Of a DNA stretch of 64,000 nt, positions 48,926 to 57,488 are shown in pieces. The notes below the pieces were generated by a model. It saw nothing but the letters and a program-made list of their open reading frames with translations. It made no database searches and was not told the DNA's origin. The translations under genes and the position numbers were made by a program. The stretch lies in contig NZ_JBCFBO010000002.1 of the NCBI RefSeq assembly GCF_038562635.1, forward strand, positions 124,001 through 188,000. The letters are read 5' to 3'. How positions within the stretch are numbered: position 1 is the stretch's first letter; each line of letters starts with the position of its first letter. This DNA comes from Methanobacterium sp. Lineage in GTDB: Archaea > Methanobacteriota > Methanobacteria > Methanobacteriales > Methanobacteriaceae.

Positions 48926-50560
48926 TTACATCATTGGTGGCATTCCACCAGGCATTCCGCCCATACCTTCCATACCTTCCATTTCAGCCCTACCGGCACC
49001 AGTTGATGCGATAACGTCGTCGATACGGAGGATCATTTCTGCAGCTTCTGCAGCGGACTGCATAGCCTGTTTTTTAACTCTCTGTGGTTCGACTACACCA
49101 GCACGGTACATGTCAGCTACTTCACCTTTGAAGACATCTAATCCCATGTATAATGATTTTTCGTGTGCTGCTCTTAAGTCTACAAGAGCGTCAATGCTGT
49201 CTAAACCTGCATTTTCAGCGAGTGTTTTTGGAACAACTTCCAAAGCTTCTGCAAATGCAGAAACAGCTAGCTGTTCTCTGCCGCTTATTGAGTCAGCGTA
49301 TTCTTTTAATCCTTTGGATATTGCTATTTCAGGAGCTCCTCCACCAGCAACAACCTTTTTGTCTTCTACTGTGGAAGCAACTACACCAATTGCGTCGTCA
49401 ACTGCTCTTTCGATTTCGTCTACAACATGTGATGTGGAACCTCTAACCAGTAATGTAACAGCCTTTGGATCTTTACATTCTTCAACAAAGATCATGTCGT
49501 CGCCGGAAATTTTTCTTTCCACTACTTTTCCAGCTTGTCCTAAGTCGTTGAAGGAGAGATCTTCAAGGTTGGATACAACTTTAGCGCCGGTTGCTTTGGC
49601 GAGTTTTTCCATGTCTGATTTTTTGACCCTTCTTACAGCGAGAATACCTGCTTTTGCAAGGTAGTGCTGTGCGAGGTCATCGATACCTTTTTGACAGAAT
49701 AAAACATTTGCACCTGAGTCTTCGACTTTGTAGATCATGTCTCTGATCATCTGTTCTTCCTGTTCGATGAATGCCTGCATTTGAGCTGGGTCTGTGATCC
49801 TGATTTCTGCGTCTACTTCAGTTTCTTTAACTTCTATTGCAGAGTTGAGTAATGCGATTTTTGCATCTTCTATTTTTGATGGCATTCCAGGGTGTACTCT
49901 TTCTTTGTCTATGATTACACCTTGTACGAGTGAAGAATCGTCCACTACAGCGCCGTCTTTTTTCTCTATTTTTATGTGATCTGTGTCAACTTCACCGTCT
50001 TCTTCAACCTGTTTAACAGCGCTTACGATGAGTTCTGCCAGTGGTTTTCTAGCTTTTTCAGTTCCTTTACCAGTCATTGCAGTCATTGCAACTTTTAAGA
50101 GAGTATCACGGTCATCAGCATCTATTGAAATTACGTTTAATATTTCCTGAGCTTTTTCTGCTGCCTGCCTGTAACCTGTAGCTATTACAGTTGGGTGTAT
50201 GTCCTGGTCCAGTAATCCTTCTGCTTTTTTGAGTAATTCTCCAGCTATGATTACTGCTGTTGTTGTTCCGTCCCCTACTTCGTCTTCCTGTGTTTTTGCA
50301 ACTTCTACAAGCATTTTAGCTGCAGGGTGTTCGATATCCATTTCTTTTAATATTGTTACACCGTCGTTGGTTACAACGATATCTCCAAGGGAGTCTACGA
50401 GCATTTTGTCCATTCCTTTAGGACCTAAAGTAGTTCTTACTGTCTCAGCGAGTACTTTTCCTGCCATGATGTTCATTCTTTGAGCATCTCTACCTAACAA
50501 CCTGTTAGTACCTTCTGGTAAAATTAAAATTGGTTGGTTTCCACCACCTAATTGTGCCAC
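48926..50560 (-). CDS. thsA: Thermosome (group II chaperonin) subunit
   Basis: A 544-residue group II chaperonin that folds proteins in a double-ring, ATP-driven cage. TLGPKGMDKMLVD and GDIVVTNDGVTILKEM form the nucleotide site; EVGDGTTTAVIIAGELL is the equatorial signature; GVVASTVEDKKVVAGGGAPEI lies in the C-terminal equatorial part; and the tail is the usual glycine-methionine-rich GGMPGGMPPMM. The GTG start has GAGGTGATATA upstream. Codon use is more GC-rich than its neighbours, as expected for a highly expressed gene. Monocistronic. Confidence 0.97.
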   Translation of the reverse strand: MAQLGGGNQPILILPEGTNRLLGRDAQRMNIMAGKVLAETVRTTLGPKGMDKMLVDSLGDIVVTNDGVTILKEMDIEHPAAKMLVEVAKTQEDEVGDGTTTAVIIAGELLKKAEGLLDQDIHPTVIATGYRQAAEKAQEILNVISIDADDRDTLLKVAMTAMTGKGTEKARKPLAELIVSAVKQVEEDGEVDTDHIKIEKKDGAVVDDSSLVQGVIIDKERVHPGMPSKIEDAKIALLNSAIEVKETEVDAEIRITDPAQMQAFIEQEEQMIRDMIYKVEDSGANVLFCQKGIDDLAQHYLAKAGILAVRRVKKSDMEKLAKATGAKVVSNLEDLSFNDLGQAGKVVERKISGDDMIFVEECKDPKAVTLLVRGSTSHVVDEIERAVDDAIGVVASTVEDKKVVAGGGAPEIAISKGLKEYADSISGREQLAVSAFAEALEVVPKTLAENAGLDSIDALVDLRAAHEKSLYMGLDVFKGEVADMYRAGVVEPQRVKKQAMQSAAEAAEMILRIDDVIASTGAGRAEMEGMEGMGGMPGGMPPMM

Positions 50561-50704
50561 TATATCACCTCAAATTTTTTTTAAAATAATTTTCAATTGT
50601 TTTGTATTTTATCAATGGGTTAGAGGTTCTATAAGTAGTTTTCGATAAAGCTCCCCTTTAAATAAAACCCTAATTTAAAATAAAAATAGTAAAAATCAAA
50701 ATGT

Positions 50705-51781
50705 TTAGAATGGTAGCGATGAATAAATACCTTTTAAAATATCGTTTTTGGTGTTCCAATTACGTATTACTCCGAAATCATTGATATTATTTGATGCATC
50801 AGCACAGATCCATTTTCCATTGACAAACAACTGTGCCCACACATGACCGCACCATCCACTTGAAAATTTACAGTTTGCATGTACATACCTTGCTGGAATC
50901 CCTGCAGCTCTTGAAAGAGCTACTATAAGATGTGACAGGTCAACACAGTTACCTTTTCTATCTCTTAATGTACCTACTGCCCCTCTTCTTGTATTGTAAT
51001 AGAATGAATAGTTTACATAATCTCTTACCCAGTTAAAAATATTGGTGGCTTTTTCTAGAGTTGTGAGTTTCTTAGTTACTGTTATATTTTCTTTATATTG
51101 ACTCAACTTTTGTTGATAACTTGCATAGTCCTGTAAATATTGATTATATTTCTGTTTTGCTTTCAAATAAGAGTTATATGATACATTTGTCTCATTCCAG
51201 GCATCACGCGCTTCTTGATATGCAGTTTCATTTCCGCTGAAATCTGCAATTTGCGGCTCAATGCCAGGTTCTGAAACTGGATCTGGATTTTCCACATGTT
51301 CTGGTGCTGTTGGTTTTGGGTTTGGATTAGGTACAGACACGTTTTTAGTTGCAGGTGTTAAACTTTTAGCAAGTGCTTTTATTCGTGCATCACGGGATTG
51401 GGCATTTTTAGTTGCCTTTTTACACTCACTGGGAGGAATATTCCTTACTTTATAAGTTTTATAGACATATTTGTAGTAGTACTTGTACGCGTACCTGTAA
51501 CTGTACTTATATTTATACGTGTATTTCCACTTGCCCCTGTATTTGTACCATACTTTTACCTTTGATTTTACCGGGACCTTTATCTTGTAGTATACTTTAA
51601 CTTTCTTTTTTATCGTTACTAAATAAGCTGCATTTACCTGTAAAATACTTTTATATTCGTTAGAGATAGTGTTAATACTACCATTCGATGAAAATTGATT
51701 TTCTGTTAAAGCTGCAGAAGGAAAAACGCAGATCATTATACTTAATACAATTAGTAACGAAAAAAATGATTTTCGCTTAAT
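50705..51781 (-). CDS. Secreted transglutaminase-like protein with Tyr/Lys-rich region
   Basis: About 358 residues. A signal peptide (KRKSFFSLLIVLSIMICVF) precedes residues 45-110, a striking tyrosine- and lysine-rich beta-like stretch (YKYRGKWKYTYKYKYSYRYA and on). A proline/glutamate linker and coiled segment follow. The C-terminal third is a transglutaminase-like cysteine peptidase domain: GTLRDRKGNCVDLSHLIVAL (Cys), SSGWCGHVWAQLFVNGKWICADAS (His, Asp). It may cut or crosslink pseudomurein or surface peptides. The only in-frame ATG (51734-51736) lies inside the signal peptide; a GGAGG site instead points to ATT at 51779-51781. Confidence 0.85.
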   Translation of the reverse strand: MKRKSFFSLLIVLSIMICVFPSAALTENQFSSNGSINTISNEYKSILQVNAAYLVTIKKKVKVYYKIKVPVKSKVKVWYKYRGKWKYTYKYKYSYRYAYKYYYKYVYKTYKVRNIPPSECKKATKNAQSRDARIKALAKSLTPATKNVSVPNPNPKPTAPEHVENPDPVSEPGIEPQIADFSGNETAYQEARDAWNETNVSYNSYLKAKQKYNQYLQDYASYQQKLSQYKENITVTKKLTTLEKATNIFNWVRDYVNYSFYYNTRRGAVGTLRDRKGNCVDLSHLIVALSRAAGIPARYVHANCKFSSGWCGHVWAQLFVNGKWICADASNNINDFGVIRNWNTKNDILKGIYSSLPF

Positions 51782-52356
51782 TTTATCGCCTCCGTGATGG
51801 CATTGTTAAATTTATTATTTAACAAGCCCCAGGACTATTATTAATAATTTTTTTTAATAATATAAATCTTTTGCTTTTATTTTTAAAAAAATAAGTTATT
51901 TAAAAGCTTATTTAAGTTTAAAATTACCTAAAAAACTGTTTTAATACATGCAAAATTATTATTAATTTTAATTTATGTTTTTAATAAGTTATTATATAGT
52001 AAAAGATTTTTGTAAAAAATTTAGATATTTAATATTCTTCTGCATCTAAATTATGATTTTAAAGAGTCCACCGATAGCATTAAAATAATATCTAACTCCC
52101 CATCCTTAGTTAAAATATTATTTTCCAAATATATCCATTATCCCATGAAATATGCAGCTATTACTAATTTTAATGTTTTCTTAACAAGACTTTTAAAAAT
52201 TAAGTTAAATTCTATTTCAGTATAAAGTCTGTTAAATTTACATCGCTTAAAGAAACTGAATTAAAATATTAAGAGCGTATTTGTTAAACCAATGAAATCT
52301 GCGGAACGAATTCAAAAATTTAATTAAAAAGAAGATGATTATTTATTAAAATTAAT
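51782..52356. other. Intergenic region, no gene seen
   Basis: About 575 strongly AT-rich bases. No reading frame with a ribosome-binding site and no strong palindrome. It must contain the promoter of the transglutaminase-like gene. Confidence 0.4.
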
Positions 52357-52872
52357 TTAATTCTCTATTTTCTGCCAGAAAGTTATTTCATTTTCTTTAA
52401 ATGCTTTAAAATAACCTTTCCTTTCTAAATTTCTCAAAATACTGTTAAAATTATCAAAAGATAACTCTTTAAACCCTATATCCCGTATCTGTTCATAAAG
52501 TTCTTGGGTGGTACATTTATCCATACTTAATAATTGATAAACCTGGGATTGGAATGAAGTCAAATCCTTTTTTGGTTTAGCGGTAAGTGCGTCAAAATGT
52601 CTTTTAATTTTTTCAAGTTCTTCCAGTTCCTTATTCCTTTCATCCAGAAGACCCACAAGTTCTGATATTTTCCCATCTTTTTCTTCCAAAGCCAGCTTAA
52701 GTTCCTCTATTTCCTGATTCTTTTTATTAACCAATTCTGTATCTAACTTACCTGCATCTCTGGACTCAGTTTGACACTTTTTAAGTTCAATCTTTAATTT
52801 GCTAATTTCAAGCAGACAAGCCTTAACCAGTTGTCTCAACTGTTCCCTTTCGTTATCTTTCAGTAATGGCAT
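52357..52872 (-). CDS. Coiled-coil protein with C-terminal winged-helix-like domain
   Basis: A 171-residue hydrophilic protein. Residues 5-90 form a long charged coiled coil (LKLALEEKDGKISELVGLLDERNKELEELE). Residues 100-170 (LTSFQSQVYQLLSMDKCTTQELYEQI then FDNFNSILRNLERKGYFKAF) look like a winged helix with recognition helix and wing. Possibly a regulator or a DNA-linked structural protein. No ribosome-binding site is evident before the ATG, so it may be leaderless. Confidence 0.65.
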   Translation of the reverse strand: MPLLKDNEREQLRQLVKACLLEISKLKIELKKCQTESRDAGKLDTELVNKKNQEIEELKLALEEKDGKISELVGLLDERNKELEELEKIKRHFDALTAKPKKDLTSFQSQVYQLLSMDKCTTQELYEQIRDIGFKELSFDNFNSILRNLERKGYFKAFKENEITFWQKIEN

Positions 52873-52929
52873 TTTATCATGTATAATTTATTGGAACTTA
52901 TTTTTAAGTTTAATGCTTTATCCGTATTT

Positions 52930-53511
52930 TCACGATAACATTTCATTAAACTTTATTATATCCTTTTCAATCATTAGAATTAACAAAGCGCAAAATATAC
53001 CAATTAAAGCACCCGAAATTACATCAAATGGATAATGAACTCCATTATAAATTCTTGAAAATCCGACCAGAAATGCAAATATCAGCAGAGGATAAATTAA
53101 TTTACACCTTTTACCTTTAAATTTAAAGCTGTAACTCCTCCCAATTATAATTGCCCCTATAAAAGAAGCAACCGTGTGACCTGATGGCCATGAAGAACCG
53201 CTCATATCTGTTAAAACCCGTATTCCATTAAGTGCAACATATGGCCTTGGCCTTGCAACAATATACTTTAAAATTTCTGTCAAAAAATAACCGAATACCA
53301 GGGCAACTATACAAACTAACGCAACATTTCTCCCTTTCCTCCCGCCAAATATGTACAGTAAAACACATAGCCCAATCCAAATGCTAAAATATCCCACACT
53401 TGATATCAACGGCATTATAACATCAAAAACTTGATTTTGCATGTTGATATTAATTAAATAGAAAATTATAATATCTACCTGATTTAATGTCCCAATTAGT
53501 CCATTTAGCAT
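52930..53511 (-). CDS. PAP2-family membrane phosphatase
   Basis: A 193-residue membrane protein with five to six helices and the three PAP2 phosphatase motifs: KYIVARPRPY (C1), SWPSGHTVASF (C2) and SRIYNGVHYPFDVISG (C3). Active site faces outside. Members dephosphorylate lipid or polyprenyl diphosphates such as undecaprenyl-PP, or phosphatidate. In an archaeon the likely job is recycling the polyprenyl carrier of glycan or pseudomurein synthesis. GAGGGT precedes the ATG. Confidence 0.93.
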   Translation of the reverse strand: MLNGLIGTLNQVDIIIFYLININMQNQVFDVIMPLISSVGYFSIWIGLCVLLYIFGGRKGRNVALVCIVALVFGYFLTEILKYIVARPRPYVALNGIRVLTDMSGSSWPSGHTVASFIGAIIIGRSYSFKFKGKRCKLIYPLLIFAFLVGFSRIYNGVHYPFDVISGALIGIFCALLILMIEKDIIKFNEMLS

Positions 53512-53687
53512 GCGTACCCTCTATATTAACTAGTAAAACAAGGAATTTTTAAAATACTTATTATTTGATCTTTAAATAATTAAAGTTTTCCCGTTATTTA
53601 AATGATAAATTTGTATTCTTTTAAAAAATATGGATGTTACAGATAACGTTATTCTATAATTCATCCAAATAACTAAAAATTAGTAGA

Positions 53688-54281
53688 TTAATTGCTTTCT
53701 ATAGCAGTGTACGTTAATTGATTATAATAATTCCCTGCAGAGGTATAAAATGGTATACCCAATGTTAAATAAGTACCAAAATGGCTTTCAGAACCATCAG
53801 CTGGCATTTGCACAGCAATACCAACATTTGTAGTTAAAATATCTACTGAAGAACCATCTTCCGAGTTAATTGTGAAAGATGCTGGTGTGAATACATTAGA
53901 ACCGCCGTCTGAAAATTGCGTACTTGCAGACCTTACAAGCAGATTTATAGATACATTTCCAGCATTTTTAATGTAAATATTACGGTCTAGTTCAGCACTG
54001 CTGTAAGCTGTTTCACCAGCCAGAGGATTATGTCCATTTGTAGTCATTTTAATATTTGTTGGATTGATTTTTAGTGCAATATCCCTTTTAGTGTTATTGG
54101 TGTAATTTTGAGTACTATTTGATGTGCCATTATGATCAGTGCTTTTAACGATTAATGTAATAGTCTGTCCTGCTGAACTTGATTCAGATACTGCTGCCGC
54201 ATCAGTATTTGCTGCTGCAAACACTGCTATAAACAGGACTGCAACTGTTAAATAAGCTATTCCCAATATTTTCTGGTTCAT
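53688..54281 (-). CDS. Secreted beta-sandwich protein 3 of a WxL-like locus
   Basis: A 197-residue protein with signal peptide (MNQKILGIAYLTVAVLFIAVF ending near TDAAA). The mature part begins with a serine/threonine-rich stretch and shows IYIKNAGNVSINLLVRSAS and ends AGNYYNQLTYTAIESN. The same layout (IANTGNV-like strand, closing YxxxLTYTA) appears in the next two secreted proteins upstream, so these are divergent paralogues. Likely assembled on the cell surface; TasA/camelysin-like or WxL-like domains are the nearest analogues. Function unknown. Confidence 0.7.
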   Translation of the reverse strand: MNQKILGIAYLTVAVLFIAVFAAANTDAAAVSESSSAGQTITLIVKSTDHNGTSNSTQNYTNNTKRDIALKINPTNIKMTTNGHNPLAGETAYSSAELDRNIYIKNAGNVSINLLVRSASTQFSDGGSNVFTPASFTINSEDGSSVDILTTNVGIAVQMPADGSESHFGTYLTLGIPFYTSAGNYYNQLTYTAIESN

Positions 54282-54689
54282 TAAGTTCCCTTTGCTTGAT
54301 CATATATAATCCGTTAAATTAGTGAAGATAAGCACAAATATTTAACTGATTTAGTTAAAATGTGATATTGTCATTATCACGTATAAATATTATGTATTTT
54401 TATGTGAAATAAATTAAAATTAAGGTTTAAATAAACATATTAATCTATATTTTATTATTTAAAAAATCAATTAATATTAAAATAAATTATATTTTTATAT
54501 CAGTGAAGAAATAACCAATAATATTAAAAAAAACACAAATAATAACTTGTTTGCTGTATTTGAACTGATTTAAAGTACTGATTAAAAAAATTAGATACAT
54601 AATAACCTTTTAAAAAAGATACATAAACTATTAAAAACAGCTAATCAAATAGGACTTACAAAATAATAGAAAAAAGGAAATAAGTTAAA
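54282..54689. other. Intergenic region, no gene seen
   Basis: About 400 extremely AT-rich bases between two members of the secreted-protein locus; no gene or strong repeat visible. Confidence 0.35.
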
Positions 54690-55598
54690 TTATTTTTTCC
54701 TTTCTACTTTGATTTTAATTGGGGATTCTATTTCTTTTTTCCTGATGATCCACACTGCTGCTGCAATTATCAACAATAGTATTAGCCATATTGGAATTAC
54801 AAGAATTGTGTCATGTGCCTGGAGGATCTTGTTCTGTTGATATCTCCCGTAGTTTATTTTTGTATCTGCAGAATAAAGACCAAAGTCTGCAAATCCAGGT
54901 GTCCACTGCGCAGTTAAAGTGTAATTATCTCCAGGGAATACTCCACCCTGTATGGGTACAACTTGTTTTCCAAGCAAGCCATTTATTTCAATATTTCCTG
55001 TCATGTTTGCATATACAGTTCCGTTGTTGTTTAACTGATATATAAAATCGCCAGGCATGTATGAAAGAAGGACTGTGGGTGTACTGTGCTGAATCATTTG
55101 TAATGATTCAACAATAGGGCCTGGAAGACCTGCTATTATTGGAATAACAAGTTCTACACCCTGTTTAATAGTTAAAGTCTGGCTTAAATTGCTACTGTTC
55201 TGCAAAGGTACCCCAGTTATGACCATTGCACCCATAGCGTCAGAATAATTTATCTTTGAGGGGGCAGTAAGAGTAAATGGAATGACCTTTGATGCCTTAG
55301 GTGTTAATGTGAAATTGGTTACGCCCAGGTTTATCCACGTAGCAATTCCTTGATCAGAGTAAAGCAGATGAATACTGTCCATTAACAGCCTTTTTTTGTT
55401 AACTGTTACATTCAGTGTTTCATCCCCAATATTTGTAACTTTTACCTGACCAGAAACAGTTTGTGACGGTGTTAAATTATATTTAATTTCAGGGGGTGAT
55501 GCTAAAAGCCCTGCACCAAAAACGGACCCCACTGAATTAATCAATATAAATAAAATTAAAATCACTGGTAAAAACTTCTTAATATTTCCTAAAAACAT
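54690..55598 (-). CDS. Membrane-anchored DUF916-like surface protein
   Basis: A 302-residue protein: signal peptide (FLPVILILFILINSVGSVFG), an outside region and a C-terminal helix (IPIWLILLLIIAAAVWII) with a basic tail. The outside starts PPEIKYNLTPSQTVSGQVKVTNIGDETLNVTV, the Ig-like opening characteristic of DUF916-type WxL-interacting proteins, and a second beta domain follows (MTGNIEINGLLGKQVVPIQGGVFPGDNYTL). The same domain-domain-helix arrangement occurs in the bacterial family. Start set at the ATG with GGAGGT five bases upstream, not the ATG six codons earlier. Probably docks the neighbouring small proteins. Confidence 0.75.
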   Translation of the reverse strand: MFLGNIKKFLPVILILFILINSVGSVFGAGLLASPPEIKYNLTPSQTVSGQVKVTNIGDETLNVTVNKKRLLMDSIHLLYSDQGIATWINLGVTNFTLTPKASKVIPFTLTAPSKINYSDAMGAMVITGVPLQNSSNLSQTLTIKQGVELVIPIIAGLPGPIVESLQMIQHSTPTVLLSYMPGDFIYQLNNNGTVYANMTGNIEINGLLGKQVVPIQGGVFPGDNYTLTAQWTPGFADFGLYSADTKINYGRYQQNKILQAHDTILVIPIWLILLLIIAAAVWIIRKKEIESPIKIKVERKK

Positions 55599-55725
55599 GT
55601 GAAACCTCCAGATCATTTATTGGATACTAATAATGATCTGATTTACAAAACAGTATACTTTTGAAGTATTTAAAGATTTTCTAAGTAAAATTAAAAATAA
55701 AAAAATTTAAAAAAAAATGTTTTTA

Positions 55726-56247
55726 TTACGGTGCTGTAGCTCCGTGTTTAACAGCTGTGTAAGTTAAACTAATAGAATAATCACCATCTTCAGCGCCAGC
55801 AGGTATATCAATTAACTGATGTGTTGTGAAAACATTGGTACCGGTTCTTGCAGTAGCTAAATTATCATATACTTTAGCAGCAGCAGCAGCAGATATTGCA
55901 ACATTTCCAGATTGACCAACAATTTCATAGTTTGCTTCATCTATTCCGATTGTATCTGTTACTGGAGCAGTAGATGTAAATGCTGATGTATCTGCTTTAA
56001 CATATATATCAGATTTAACGTTTCCAGTATTTGCTATATCAAAGTTACTACTTGAGGCACCAGTAGCACCAGGATTTAAAGCGCCAAATGCAGTATTACC
56101 GACAGTTAATGCTATGTTTTGGTTAACGGTCACTGTTGCAGTCTGACTATCTGTAGCAGCTGCAGCCGGATTGTCTCCCACTGCAAAAACAGCAACAAAC
56201 ATCATTGCAGCTATTAAAGGAATTATTCCTACTAATTTTTGATTCAT
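55726..56247 (-). CDS. Secreted beta-sandwich protein 2 of a WxL-like locus
   Basis: A 173-residue secreted protein. After the signal peptide (LVGIIPLIAAMMFVAVFAVG) come TATVTVNQNIALTVGNTAFG, SSSNFDIANTGNVKSDIYVK and a closing EDGDYSISLTYTAVKHG. Alanine-rich, few charges, as in filament- or surface-layer-forming proteins. Paralogous to the 197- and 181-residue proteins of the locus. Subunit of a surface structure is inferred. Confidence 0.72.
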   Translation of the reverse strand: MNQKLVGIIPLIAAMMFVAVFAVGDNPAAAATDSQTATVTVNQNIALTVGNTAFGALNPGATGASSSNFDIANTGNVKSDIYVKADTSAFTSTAPVTDTIGIDEANYEIVGQSGNVAISAAAAAKVYDNLATARTGTNVFTTHQLIDIPAGAEDGDYSISLTYTAVKHGATAP

Positions 56248-56590
56248 TATTAATCACGTCCCCATTATATTAATATAATTATTAGTTATCATTGTATTCA
56301 ATTAGTGACAATTGTCACAAAGTTATAACTGGATATCAACTAAAGTGAGGTATAGTTCTTTTAATATATAAATATTACGTGCTTTTTTTGTGAAATATAG
56401 TATTAAAAGGCCCAAAAGACAGTAATAAGGCATAAAATTACTTATTATTATATAATCAAGAATTAGTATTAAATATAATAAATTTCATGCACTTAATCAA
56501 TAACAAATATGCCATTATTAAGAAAATATAATTATAATTAAAAAAATAGTCCATAAAAAGATTTAAACCAAATTTTAAGAATTCATAACA
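56248..56590. other. Intergenic region, no gene seen
   Basis: About 340 AT-rich bases. The only structure noted is the short sequence GTGACAATTGTCAC (56306-56319), a perfect 14-bp palindrome upstream of the secreted-protein gene, similar in ends and length to the palindrome at 13.6 kb. Confidence 0.45.
56306..56319. promoter_or_regulatory. 14-bp perfect palindrome, candidate operator
   Basis: GTGACAATTGTCAC shares the GTGACA...TGTCAC arms with the palindrome at 13612-13625, differing only in the central two bases. It lies about 60 bases upstream of the 173-residue secreted-protein gene (minus strand), where an operator would act. Two matching sites in 64 kb suggest one shared dimeric regulator. 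Confidence 0.55.
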
Positions 56591-57136
56591 CTAAGTAGCA
56601 GTATAAGTAATTGTTGTAGTGTAAGTTCCAGGTTCAGTGCCCTCAGGTACTGTTATATAATAGTCCATGTACACAGTTTCACTATGAAACAACCCAGAAT
56701 AAGACTTTAATAATTCATCATCCGTAGTAAATGCTTTTTTACTTATAGTGCCCCCACTATATTGGCCACCGTACTTAAAATTACTCAATGCAATTCTATT
56801 AGTACCGCTTGTGAAATCACCCGATGCTCTAACGTAAAGTCCACCACTACCCAAAAGAGATGATACACTAACTGTCGTTGCACGAGTAAATGTATATTCT
56901 GTACCATCAGCTGCTAAATTTCCAAAATTAACAGTCGCAGGATCTGCTTCTACATCTGACAATATTGACATTGGTTGAACCATAATGCTCTTCGAAGCAT
57001 TTTTTGTAACATTGGTTGAATTTGTATTATTAGTTGAATTTGAAGAGTTTGAACTGTCGGCATATACTGAAAATATGCTCGCAATTACAAAAGTTACGGC
57101 AAATACTGCAAAGATTATGTTGTACCTTTCTTTCAC
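56591..57136 (-). CDS. Secreted beta-sandwich protein 1 of a WxL-like locus
   Basis: A 181-residue protein with GTG start (AGGGGAA upstream), signal peptide (IIFAVFAVTFVIASIFSVYA), an asparagine/serine/threonine-rich linker with many N-x-S/T sites, then a beta domain: VNFGNLAADGTEYTFTRATTVSV, LYVRASGDFT and the closing GTYTTTITYTAT. The FG-N-L and GxYxxxITYTA features match the other two secreted paralogues. First gene of the set in transcription order. Function unknown. Confidence 0.7.
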   Translation of the reverse strand: MKERYNIIFAVFAVTFVIASIFSVYADSSNSSNSTNNTNSTNVTKNASKSIMVQPMSILSDVEADPATVNFGNLAADGTEYTFTRATTVSVSSLLGSGGLYVRASGDFTSGTNRIALSNFKYGGQYSGGTISKKAFTTDDELLKSYSGLFHSETVYMDYYITVPEGTEPGTYTTTITYTAT

Positions 57137-57488
57137 AAACTTCCCCTCATTTTAAACTGTAACACTAACTGTGATGTAAATCACAGATCATCAAATTACC
57201 ATTACTAACTCACGAATATATTCACATATTTAATAAATCGTTATATATTCACCGTGATTTTAGTTCAATATTAATTTAATAAATATATATCTAATATAAA
57301 CTTATCTTAAATCTGCTGGCAATCACATTAGAGACTTGATCGAGTAATACTCTGAAAATCAAATTATTAAAGTAAAAAAAAGAAAACCCTGCAAAATCCA
57401 TGATTTTAAAGAGTTTTTCTAATTATTTGTTTGAGTACTCTTTAAAAATCTTTGATTTTTATGCAGAGATCCAATACACGTTTAAACA
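57137..57488. other. Intergenic region with two small hairpins
   Basis: About 350 bases holding the promoter of the secreted-protein locus and, at its right end, two triloop hairpins just past the asd stop codon (listed separately). No gene seen. Confidence 0.45.
57393..57460. repeat. Two triloop hairpins downstream of asd
   Basis: AAAATC-CAT-GATTTT (57393-57407) and AAAAATC-TTT-GATTTTT (57444-57460). Both loops are three bases closed by C:G, as in the larger arrays. They lie downstream of asd and might help end its transcript. Confidence 0.65.

Noticed and set aside
49110..49664. A 184-codon plus-strand frame opposite the thermosome
   Set aside because: Antisense to a highly conserved gene and without a ribosome-binding site.
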